Shown: one piece after another, positions 1 to 10,230 of the stretch | Layout of the letters: each line of letters opens with the position of its first letter | Numbering within the stretch: the stretch's first letter is position 1 | Source of the DNA: Ooceraea biroi | Taxonomy: Eukaryota; Arthropoda; Insecta; Hymenoptera; Formicidae | Assembly: GCF_003672135.1 (NCBI RefSeq) | Contig: NC_039508.1 | Coordinates: forward strand, 3,534,001 to 3,598,000 | Length of the DNA: 64,000 nucleotides | Direction: 5' to 3' | Made by a program: the position numbers and the translations under genes | The notes under the pieces: model-generated | Seen by the model: the letters and a program-made list of their open reading frames with translations, nothing else | Told to the model about the DNA's origin: nothing | Databases searched by the model: none

Positions 1-1487
1 TACCGCGACAGGCGCTGCTGCATCTCTCAGGGAACGGCGACGCTACGCCTCTGAGCGATTCATGTTACCGCTACGTGTGGTGTCCGCGTATACGCAACGC
101 TTTCCTCATTCAGGTGGCCGCGCGACTCCTACTCGCATTCTGCGGACGCTTCGTCTCTTTGTCTCTCTCTCTCTCCCTTTTTGTCTCTGTTACCTGAGAA
201 GAGGTGAACGCGCGGGCCGCATGCAAATAAACGCGCGCGGATTTTCACTCCACCTGCGACCCGCATCGGGCACCTTCTCCGCTGAATCAAAGGAAAGAAC
301 CGATGATCGATAACGCGTTCGTCTGATTGGCACCAGAAGAAGCGTGCCGAAAGAAAACTGATCCTCATCCTATTACATCTTTTTCGCGATGCACCGGCTC
401 GGGTACCAATTATGGCTTTCCTGGCGTAACGTGCGTGCCTGACGGCTCCAGCTGGTTACGAGCGTGCGTCGTGCCCTTTCGCCCGTCCGGCCGCGTGGAG
501 GGACCTTTAATGCGAATCCTAGCGACTTTACGCGAGAAACCACTTGGCTTATGCAAGGGTTAAACGCGAGGTACTCACCGTTGTACACCGTCACTCTCTC
601 GCACCGACGCGACATTTAAGATATTAATTTGTGGAGGCTTGCAACGAGCGCGCGCGCGGCCGATAAACGTCTCGCGCAATCGATTCCGATGACGGGTCAA
701 TTAGGTATTGCCGCTTCAGCGACTTAACGGATTTTCCTCGATCGAACGACGATAGAGATTAACGTGATTTCTTAAGCGGACGTCAATTAATTCCCGATTT
801 CGCACTCGAGTCGTGCGAATGCGAATTACAACTCCCGTATGACCGACGCGCGCTTTCTCGCGACGATTCGACAAATTGAGATAGAGAGCTTCAACCTGAA
901 TGCCCGAATTGAGTTCTCTCTCTCTCTTCTTCTTTTCTCTGGATATAAATATCAATTACGTGGCGAGACACGGGCAGTACCATGCTCGTTGAAGGAGATG
1001 ACAGCGTTACGTTGTCCGACGTTACTCCCGCGAACGCATACGCACAGACGAGTGTGGAAAGTATTCCGTAAGTCATACAGACGTCAAGCGGCGTGACAAG
1101 CAATTCGCAAAATTGCAACAACAGCCCGCGGACCTATTCCGCGGTTTTTCGCATTATAACACGATTGCCGTTAGCGTTGCTATATACGACTCCACGCGGG
1201 CGAACGCGTTAAGAGCAGCAACAACGGCAGCACTTAGAACACAATATCGCGCCGCGGCACGTAAGGTATAAACCTATCGCTTATTCCAACGCAACGACGC
1301 TAACGGCGCGAAACAGTTTTCATCATCATGTAACTCGCGTTACGGCATTCACCTGTCACACCTACAACTCGACGTGGCATTAGCGTTTGACGCGTCCGAA
1401 AAACGCGCCCTCGCGATGGGGTCTCCACTTTCTCACATTTTCGCAGCGCAGCCTCGTCGAGGAAATTACATATTCACGTAATCCTAC
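1..1487 (-). other. dachsous intron, 5' part
   Basis: This stretch follows the splice donor that ends the dachsous coding exon (AAG then GTAGGA on the minus strand, donor at 1482-1487). It should be the start of the next intron. No further cadherin-coding sequence is visible, so the remaining exons lie left of the window. Short ORFs here overlap on both strands and resemble nothing known. Confidence 0.6.
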
Positions 1488-3209
1488 CTTGAGAAAGCAG
1501 CGTCCGACGGGCATGTCCTCCGGCACGGTGGTGTTGTAGAGCGGCTTCTCGAAGATCGGCTCGTTGTCGTTGAGATCGTGCACTGTCACGCGTACGGTCG
1601 CGCTGCTGCTGAGCGCCGGACACCCGGAATCCGACGCGATCACTACGAGGACCGGTGCCGGGTCGGCCTCGCAGTCCACGTGCGTCACCGTGGTGATGAG
1701 TCCGGTGGTCTCGTCGATCGCGAACCACGTCGTGTTTTCCAGAAAGAAACGGATGGCCGAGTTTCGGCCCTCGTCGGGATCACTCGCGGCCACCTGGAGC
1801 ACCGACGTGCCGGGCTCCGACGCTTCCAGGAGATGCGCCTCGTACCTCTCTTGCTGGAACTTGGGTGCGTTGTCGTTTACGTCGGTGATGATCACCCGGA
1901 AAGTACGTACGGCTTTCAGAGGTGGTACGCCGGTGTCCGTAGCTTCTACCGTTAAGTCGTAGATGGACTTCTCCTCGCGATCCAATGGCCGCTCTATTAC
2001 CACCAAGAAGACAATGTTGTCCTGAGTGGTCAGAACAAACTGGCCGTCGCCGCCGCTCAGCGTGACTTTCGCCTGCGAGTCGTTCTTCGAGTCAGGATCG
2101 CTGACGACTATCCGGGCGATGAATTCGCCGGGTTGCGCGCTCTCGATGACGGTGGGAGTCTTATCGTTCGACAAAAAGTTCACGGTGATGGCTGGCTGAT
2201 TGTCATTGACGTTGGTTACGTGCACTGACAGGAAAGCGGTAGCTTCCAGCGGCTGAGCACCACGATCACGAGCGACGATCGCCAGGTCGTGCCGATCCTT
2301 GGATTCGAAGTCGAGAGCCTTGTTGACATAGACCGTTCCCGTCTCCGGATCGATGCGGAACAGTTCCTCGCGGTCGGACTGCCGGCGATTGATGGAGTAC
2401 TCGATGCGGCCATTCTCGCCGGCATCGGCGTCGGTCGCGTTCACCGCCAGCACCAGAGTGCCGACGGTCGCATTCTCCGGCACGCTTGAAACGTAGCTCG
2501 TCTGGTTGAAGATGGGCGGATTGTCGTTGACGTCTTGCACTGTCACGTTGACGTGCAGGCGCGAACGAAGCGGCGGCGTGCCGCCATCCAGTGCCTCGAT
2601 CACCAGATGATAATGCGAACGCGCCTCCCGATCCAATAATCCGGAATTCTGCAGGTCCAGGTACAGAACACCGTCCCGGCCGCGATGTTGCGCCAGCCTG
2701 AAGACGTCACCGTAATTGCCGGACACGATGTCGTAGCGCTGCGTGGAGTATTGGCCGAGATCGGGGTCCTTGGCCGGCGGCAGGGCCCGTTTGGCGTCAC
2801 GCGGCGAATTCTCCGGGAATTCTACGTCCACGTGGTCCACGGGAAAGGTCGGCGCGTTATCGTTCTCGTCGAGGACCTTCACGACGACCCGCAAGCTCTG
2901 CGGCAGCGCCACGAGGCTGTACGACGGACGGGTCTCGCGGTCCAACGGCACCCTCGTCTTTATCTCACCCGTCGCCTGATCGACGATGAGGTCGGCCTCG
3001 ACCGACGAGCCCGGCACCGACACTATCAGATATGGCGGATTCTCGGCGTCGATGAAACCCACTCTGGTACCCGGCCGCGCATTCTCGGAGACCTCCAGGT
3101 ATTTCACGCGCTCGGGCCGCGTGCCCGGGGCGAGGGTCGCTCCCAGGACGAGGAACAGTAGCAGATGCCGCATCCTGGGGCCTCCAACACCGCCACGGCC
3201 GTCCTCCAC
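1488..3209 (-). CDS. ds: Dachsous protocadherin, first coding exon (partial gene)
   Basis: Dachsous is a giant atypical cadherin at the cell surface. It binds Fat on neighbouring cells and controls planar cell polarity and Hippo-dependent growth. The exon encodes 574 aa, ending in phase 0 at an AAG|GTAGGA donor. Residues 1-30 hold a signal peptide; Met13 (at 3173), followed by a Leu-rich core, may be the true start rather than Met1. Five cadherin repeats follow, each closed by a calcium-binding motif: DENDNAP near residue 114, then DVNDNPP, NVNDNQP, DVNDNAP and DLNDNEP, with a sixth repeat beginning at the donor. Segments such as INRRQSDREELFRIDPETG match insect Dachsous as I remember it, better than Fat or other protocadherins. 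About 600 residues in one exon, with no stop, agrees with the large exons of this family. The remaining repeats, membrane segment and cytoplasmic tail lie outside the window. Confidence 0.93.
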
Positions 3210-5015
3210 CTCCTCCTCTCCCTCTTCTCGTGATATTATCTCGACCTTTCCATTCCTACGCGGCCGCTATTCGCGAGTGGCCGAGAGAGCGCAATGACGG
3301 ATGTAACGAATCTTATTATTCCTCGCGTTCTTCCGTTGACGACACCGAGTCCTCATGCACTTCTGCACCTCCTCGCTTAATGTCCACCCTCTGACACGAC
3401 CGTTTCTCTCTCGTCCGCGACGATGTAAACCACGAGACCACCGTTTTTCCCAACGGCTTGCCACTTTACGTATTATCACCCACCTTTTTAGCACCAGCAA
3501 CACCAACCACCAAACCACTAATTTTATCCGTTCGGGTTCTTCTCGCGACTTTATCACTTCCACCGGCGCGTACACACACGTAGCATTGCTCCCTCTTTCG
3601 CGGAGAACGTACGTTCGCGTTCAGGACCGGCGATTGCCTCTCTGCGTCGATTTACCGTAGCCGCGCGTACTGTTCCTTGGTACAGTCCTCGAACACATAC
3701 CAGCCTCTCGGAGGGATTCCTTTACTCGGACGAACACAGTCGAACTCTAGGTTTCGTCGTCTCTCGATCTTCTCTCTTTCTTTCCTACTCCTCGCGTTGT
3801 TCTCGGCTACGATGCCAAAGTAACTCTCTTGGCTTCTGCCAGCTCTAGGCACTATCGTGCTGGCCGCTACACTCGCTGTCACTGGAATATCTTGGCAGCG
3901 AGATATGGCACATTCCTCGTGTTAGGTTCGCAGCCTGATAACTGGACGATCAGCACGACCGGTCGTGAACCCGGCACGGTCGCCTCGCGTCATACATGGT
4001 CGTCATGTCTCGTTCCGTCGGACATCCCGCGCGTCTGTCCTTGGAACACACGTTCTCGCTCCCGATGTGGTCTTGCGCCTCTTGCGGATTCTTGTTTCTG
4101 TTGAACACAGCGCGCCTAATTCGTTCCACAGCGTCCCGAGCCGGTCGTTGTCATTGTCATCCTCGCTGGTCGCATGTGAGACCGCTTCTGTGTTCCAGGT
4201 CGTCGATCAAACTTGAGCCGTAGTTGATGACTGAATGAGAATTCAATCTGTCGTTGAATCAACGATGAAGAGAGTAGCAATACAAACAAACGTCGCGAAT
4301 GATGTTCCTACCGGCACGCCGTCTTCTGAAAGCAAGAGTGACGTACTCTGAACCGTCAATTGACACTCGTCCGCACACTTGTCGGTCCCGGTGATGGTAC
4401 AAATATATGCGCTCTTGCTCGTACACGAAAGTAATGTACGAAAGTATAACACGGTATGCGCCTACGGTTTCACGAGATGCTCCCAATTCGCGTATAACGC
4501 TGCTGCCCACGATTCTGAAGAGCAGAACGCGTGCTGTCCGACATACGTGTCTCTGTTTCCACGCGTCGATGTCTTCGGCTGGAGCTTCGCGATTGAGAAG
4601 AACACTTTCGGTATCGCGCTACGAGGACCGTTATGCACGTCGATTCCGTCCTTTTAACGGACGACGGAATCGGCACGGTCCTACACGTCGACGACGACGA
4701 TCCGTAGGCGCAAACTGCGACGGGGCTGATACAGCAGGCCCCTAAAAGCACGGCGGTAGCACGAGGTGTCGCGTTCTCGGGCCCAACGTCCGTTCCGCGC
4801 GGGTTCGAAGTTAGGCATGCACTGACATGGCGGCACCTGCAAGGCCTACCCTTCCCCTGACTCGGCGGACTTGCCTGGCTCGGTCAGGGGGACTCGCGGC
4901 TGGGACCAACCGGCGGCCATCTTGGAGAGGGGAGCGGCGGTGCTGGTACCGGGCCCCGATACACCGGGGCCCAGGCATTCAACGCGCTCCGCGGCAGCGA
5001 GCAGCTAGACCATAC
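3210..5015 (-). promoter_or_regulatory. presumed dachsous 5' UTR and promoter region
   Basis: This CpG-rich DNA lies directly upstream of the dachsous start codon. No ORF in it resembles a known protein, and short ORFs overlap on both strands. On the minus strand it carries an AAGATGGCCGCC-type motif (4912-4925), often seen just downstream of transcription starts, and a strong GC hairpin at about 4951-4972 (GGGCCCC paired with GGGGCCC). It is probably 5' UTR plus core promoter, but no transcription start can be proven from sequence. Confidence 0.4.
4912..4925 (-). promoter_or_regulatory. YY1/Pho-like site (AAGATGGCCGCC)
   Basis: The minus strand reads CCAAGATGGCCGCC. This matches the AAnATGGCGGC-type YY1/Pleiohomeotic consensus, which is usually found oriented with, and just downstream of, a transcription start. 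The orientation fits dachsous. Function is inferred from the motif only. Confidence 0.35.
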
Positions 5016-5026
5016 CAAACTCTCTT

Positions 5027-5146
5027 GCCTGCTTGCCTGCCTGGCTGCCTGCTCGCATGCCAACTCGCTCGCACCCACCGTTTCCTCTCCTTCTTCATCT
5101 TCTCTCCGCCGTCTGCCTACCCACCTACCTACCTACCTACCTACCT
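5027..5146. repeat. CCTG/CCTA-rich simple repeats
   Basis: Imperfect (TGCC)n around 5027-5060 is followed by (CCTA)n at about 5117-5146, seven uninterrupted units at the end. These are ordinary tetranucleotide microsatellites between the dachsous promoter region and the degenerate repeat array to the right. Confidence 0.8.
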
Positions 5147-5233
5147 GAGCTCTCGGTATGCGAAGAACTGACTTACCGTCGGCGCTCATTCCGCGCCCGG
5201 CCCTACGAGCCTCCTGTACACCCGTGCCAAAGG

Positions 5234-5640
5234 TCCTGGAATTTCGTGACGTGACAGGAAAAGCGAACGTGCCGTATCTTAGAAACGCGAATCTCACGAA
5301 AAAGACACCTAGAGCCACAGGAATGCGCCCTGCGAATTGTCCAATGCCTCAAGATCGAACCGCAACAAACTGCGAAGATCCCGGAATTTCGTGACGTGAA
5401 CGGAAAAGCATCCACGGAAACGTGCCAGATCACCCAGAAACGCATTTCAACGCAGCAGGCCTACAATGAGAGGGTTCGGTGGAAAAGTCTCCTCGAATGT
5501 GTCGCATGAATCGTTCAATGATTTAAGATCAGACAGAACAAGCCGTAAAAGTCCCAGAATTTCGTGACACGCTGAGAAGAACGACTACGGGAACATGCCA
5601 GCTTTTAAATAGAAATCCTTATTGATGAATCAGAGTTAAA
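5234..5640. repeat. three diverged tandem copies of a ~145-175 bp unit
   Basis: The motif TCCYRGAATTTCGTGAC recurs at 5234, 5379 and 5552, followed each time by a GGAAAAGC- or GAGAAGAAC-like stretch and a GGAACRTGCC box. The intervening sequence is also alignable, including the AAGATC...AACAA boxes just before the second and third copies, so this is a true duplicated array and not a chance motif. The copies have diverged and carry no shared open frame. The nature of the unit is unknown. Confidence 0.6.
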
Positions 5641-6600
5641 AAAAGCTACTTAATAACACGTCTGCTTAATATGTTACATGCATCTAATGATATGAAGTCC
5701 AATAAGATAAAAAGTATAATTGCTGCGTGTTGTGAAATCTGAAATTAAATCGCGGGATTTAAAACTTCCTGGATTATTATAACGTAATACTCAACGACTC
5801 AATTTTGATGATTCTTGAATGAACGCAAGATTTTTATCGCGAATTTGCATTTTTAATGACGACGCTCATATTATAATACGTTGGAGACTGCGAATCACGT
5901 TTTCCGGTATAATAATTTTGACGTTTAGGCTAGAGCGGTATTATATACACGAGAGATACATGAAATATGGCCAGTATAGTATAACAAACCAAGTTAATGA
6001 AGGATACACTTCGCAAAAAAATATATATATATGTGCATGGATCAGCAATAGATTTACATCGTAGCCGGTCAGCGGCCGCAGATGATATAAGTTAAAATTA
6101 ATTATCTACAATATTATTATTTTTTACAAACTCTTTGCTTATGTAAAGAGAGCCAGATGCAATAACGTTACGTTCTACATTAGCATTGCTCATGCGTATC
6201 GCGTATCTGTGCAGCAAATGCTGTGCACACGATTAACATACGATGAGAGTACTTCTTCCTGCGACGTAATAAGCTCGATCGCCCAAAGTACCCGATATCC
6301 TTTCCGATATAATATCATAGAATATCCCTTACGGTCGCGATCGTAACCTGGTGAAAAATCGCAGTGCTCTCGAGTGAGATGCGGAGCGATACCGCTAATG
6401 CTAGACTGCCATCGTTTCCTCGATTGCAAAACCTCGTTGCCGGCATAGGCATCGAGCCGCTCGATCACGCGGCAATTGAAAGTTAAACGTTTACGATAAT
6501 AATTACGACGGGCTAATGAGCGCGCCGATCGCCGATCACCGTCGAAGCGTCGCGAATCGCAACGCGTACCCGACTCTCGCGGACGCAACCGGCGATTACG
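5641..6600. other. AT-rich gene-free stretch
   Basis: An AT-rich interval grades into a GC-rich block near 6.4 kb. A 132-codon minus-strand ORF (6190-6588) resembles no known protein and has no splice or start context that supports it. I see no RNA gene or repeat here. Confidence 0.4.
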
Positions 6601-8300
6601 ATCATTCGCTAATACGCTCCGCTCCGGAGCCGCCGAGGATCGGCGTAAGCGCGAGAGGAAGTTGCCGAGTTACAGCGCGCGCGAACTCGCTCGGCGGTTT
6701 ATTATTCCGCGAGCTCATCGATATCTGGTAGATCACCGCGCTGCCACTGGCCGGGCGCGAAATCGGCCCGCAACGAAAGGAAGATCCATCAGTTCCGACG
6801 GCGGCGACGGCGGCAGCCGGCCGGCCGCCGCACAGCGACGCGACGTGTCCCGGGGGTCGAGGACCCCTGAGGTTTCTCTCGTTCTCCGTCCCTCTATCTA
6901 TCCCTCTCTCCTTCTCCCTCGTCCCTCTACCTGACTCTACGAGTAGGCAGATAAATCCGCCGCCTACTACTACTCGCCGCACGGCGGACAATGCGCCCGG
7001 GACGGTGCATCATCGTCCGTATTGTTTGCTCGGCCGACGGGCGCACCGCCCGGCTTTTCTCGCAGGTGCGGGAAGCGGAGCGAGCAGAGATCATGCTCGC
7101 GCGCGCGCGCGCGCGCGTATGTACGTATAATCACCGAGGACACACGAAATATCGTCGAGGAGATCAAAGCGTTTCCGCGGAAGTCAATTTCGGGAGATTT
7201 AATACGCGGGGAAGTGACACGCGATTAGCGCGATGCGCTTCGTACCTGTCGGTGCGCCGGCGCCGGTTCCGCGAAGGCAGCGAGCGTAATTCTGGATTCG
7301 GCACGTAGTTAGCTTTAATGACGTGGGAATGTGCGCGTCGAATTTCAGTTCGCAAAGTGCATCACTCGATCCGGAGAGCGCGAACGAGCTCGCGAGCTCC
7401 AGGAGAAGAGCTTCTCGGTAAATCGTCAACGTATCTACGTGTCCTGGACGGGTGGCCCCGGCATCGACAGACGGTCGGCAGCAAAAACGCTTCTTTGTAA
7501 TAATAATGACTTCCATCTGCGCCCAATGTGTATCATTTTTGGCATGATAGAAAGAAATGTTGCGTGTTGTCACGCTTGCCTGCACCCCTACGGCACCAGG
7601 GCGAGAGATTGGTGCACCTGCAAACCTCTGCCGAGAGGAAAACGAAGAAGTGTTCGGTACTGGCGAAACGATTCTTCATCAAACGACTCTTCTCGGAACG
7701 GGAGACTTCCTCTCTCTTCCGATCTTCACCTCTTATCTTCCTCTGCTTATTACCTTTCCTCTCCTAATTCTCGTCGTTCTCCTTCGGCCCGTTCGTCTCC
7801 GTTGCCCAATCTTTTCTTCCTTCTCTACCTCGAGCTCCTCCTTCCCCTCTTCGGAGGTCAAACTCGCGATGGAAGTGCCATCGTCACCGTCGTGCCAGAT
7901 TCCCCCCTTTTAGCGACGACGAACATTTCTACGAAATCGTTCCACCGTACACCAATTTCAGTGCGACGTGGTGGCACGGTCGCTAGAGGAAAATTACAGA
8001 GTTCGGGAATAAAGGGTGGTAGCGAGGGCAGAGGACGAAGACGCAAAAGAAGAGGAAGGAACCAAAGTGGTCCGTAGATATAAGGTAAGAACCACAGCGC
8101 GATAATCTGAGACCGAAGAAAGGAGAGGACCGAGCTCTCGTCATTAAGCGAAATGATTGCCGGTCGCAGGGACCACCTACACCAGCAGCAAGCAGGCACC
8201 CCAAGGACGAAGGCTCCCCAAGGATGCTGGACTGCGGACTTTTAGAAAAATACGAATAGAACCGCGCGGTTTCGTCGGTCTACTTCCGGCGAAGCTTATT
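6601..8300. other. CpG-rich block without a recognisable gene
   Basis: The block has high CpG density, a (CG)n run at 7098-7117 and purine/pyrimidine-skewed tracts near 7.7-8.1 kb. Because stops are rare in this composition, several overlapping ORFs appear on both strands, the longest at 7331-8077 (+, 248 codons). That ORF is low complexity, rich in Arg and Ser, and is overlapped by open frames on both strands. It is most likely regulatory or 5' UTR DNA of dachsous or of an unseen neighbour. Confidence 0.35.
7098..7117. repeat. (CG)n dinucleotide run
   Basis: Ten uninterrupted CG units lie inside a CpG-rich block. Survival of such a run suggests little germline cytosine methylation there. 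It is a potential Z-DNA tract. Confidence 0.9.
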
Positions 8301-9179
8301 AGCAATCGTCGGTCGTCCCAATACTGTAATCCCCAATGAAACTGTTGTTCTTGTATGATAAATGTCACTAATAAACAATTGTTTAAAACAAATGTCATTA
8401 AACGTACCAAATTTCCACTCTGCGTGTGAGTAAAATGCTATTTAAATAGAATTCTACGCAGAAAAAAATCAGCTTGTAAAGCTACAGAGGCTTTATGATA
8501 ATGTATTTCTTGCAATTTTATCATGGGATTAAAATTGCTCCTAATGTCGAAGAAATCCAATTATGCAAAGAAACGAGAAAGAGAAGGGACTCGAAGTGCT
8601 GCTTTGTAAGCGTAGACACGACGGCATTGTCAGATGAAGTCAGCGCGCGGTCGAGTTACGAGTTTCGAATGTCCACCAGTAGTCGTGACTGCCTCTTATG
8701 TTTCGCGTGCGCAACTCACTCGGGTTTCGCAAAAATAGTGTCCAGAAGTAAGAAAATGGAAGTTGAGATATCTAATTCTATGGTATAGCGCGATAATCGT
8801 AGATATTTGCTTACGTTATCTCGTTTCTTGCACTTGTATCGATCAGAGACATTATACTTGTTTCTTTTTCTTTAATTCTACTGTTAAAGATTTTCTTTTC
8901 TGCATTATTTTTTTAGATCGATTTCAACGTTATGTAATACTCTCTCTCTCTCTTTAAAAATCATTCTGCAATGAAGAGGTGAACATGGTATGTTCCCATA
9001 ATTCGATGCAACAAACGGCATTGAATGCGGAGTATCTTATTTCACAAAGACATGATGACCAAAAGGGTGCAGAGCATTTACAAACGTCACAAATACAATT
9101 TTCGTGGAGTTTCGTGATATTTTAAGGAATCCTTCCTATTTCGCTCTGAAAAGAGTTAACAACCGTGGACACGTAACGT

Positions 9180-10230
9180 GCGTTCTCGGATGCATCGTTG
9201 CGTCGACCGGCAGAAAGCGCTCACGGACACACAAGAGGAAGAGAGAAAGAAAGAGGTCGTGATACTTTCTCACGACGACGATTCACGCGACGCACAGCAC
9301 AAACATCGGACGACGTCGCAGAGCGACAGCATAGAATAGTAGTGCCGGAGAAAGAGACGAGCCCCAGGCAAGAGAGAAGAACACGCGGGGCAAAAAAAAA
9401 AGGAGGGCGGCGGCGGTACAGGGGGATTTGTCGGGTCCGCGCTGTGGAGGGGCGCCGAAAATTGGATACTGGTGGGGGTGATGGAGACCAGCCGCATAAT
9501 GACAGGGTGCCTCGCGCCAAGGCCCCGCTAACGAACCGGCCCACGGAACCCAAAGGGTCCGGGCTAGGACACGACACTGTATTATTTTACCATTTCGGGG
9601 GTCGGGGGCATCATCAGAAATCATCGCCGAATCCATATAATCAGTAGACGGTTACGTGCAGCCATGATTTTAAGAGCTACAGGAGGAGTTAGGGGTGGAA
9701 AGAGCAACGCGGGGTCAGGCGGAGGGGGAGGTAGAGACCTAATAAGGCGAGCTGTTGTAGGTGCCTCCGCGGCGTCCTCGTCCACGTCGTCCTCCCAAGG
9801 AGGAGTCCGCGGAGCCTCTCTCGGCGCAGGTCTCTGATACGAACTTATAGGACTCATTGCGGCCGCTAATGACACGAACGCGATAAAAAGCAAACGCGCA
9901 CACTCCCTTCCCGCCCTGTGGCCGCGCCGCGATTCTTTTTCCTCCTTCGTTTCACGACTGCGCCATCTTGCACGAAAGGTGGGCCTTAAAACGTCCCAAT
10001 GAGATTGCAAATGCACGGTAGGACGATTCTGGAGCGCGATGCGGCGACGGCAAGAGGGCGGACGAGGGCGAAATTGCGCGCAGAAAAAAGGCCCACGTGA
10101 GTCGTGGTGTGCGACCTCTGGGAATCGACGAGGCAGAGGTGAGATCCCGAGCACTCCGCCGAAAACGAGTGCTTCTCGGCTTTTTTTCACATCTCGTCCG
10201 GGAAGCGTGTCTCTCGGTAATTGAAGACAA
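9180..10230 (-). promoter_or_regulatory. CpG-rich island with YY1-like motif; candidate upstream promoter
   Basis: This is a sharply bounded CpG-rich island in AT-rich flanks. On the minus strand it contains GCAAGATGGCGC (9960-9971), another YY1/Pho-type motif oriented toward dachsous. A 189-codon minus ORF (9621-10190), rich in Pro and Arg, runs through it but resembles no family and coexists with long ORFs in other frames. I read the island as a promoter or non-coding first exon, possibly a distal dachsous start, and not as a protein gene. Confidence 0.35.

Noticed and set aside
7331..8077. 248-codon plus-strand ORF
   Set aside because: GC-skewed, low-complexity Arg/Ser-rich product with overlapping ORFs in other frames and on the other strand; no recognisable domain or splice structure.
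9621..10190. 189-codon minus-strand ORF rich in Pro and Arg
   Set aside because: Lies in a CpG island where stops are rare; other frames are equally open and the product resembles nothing known.
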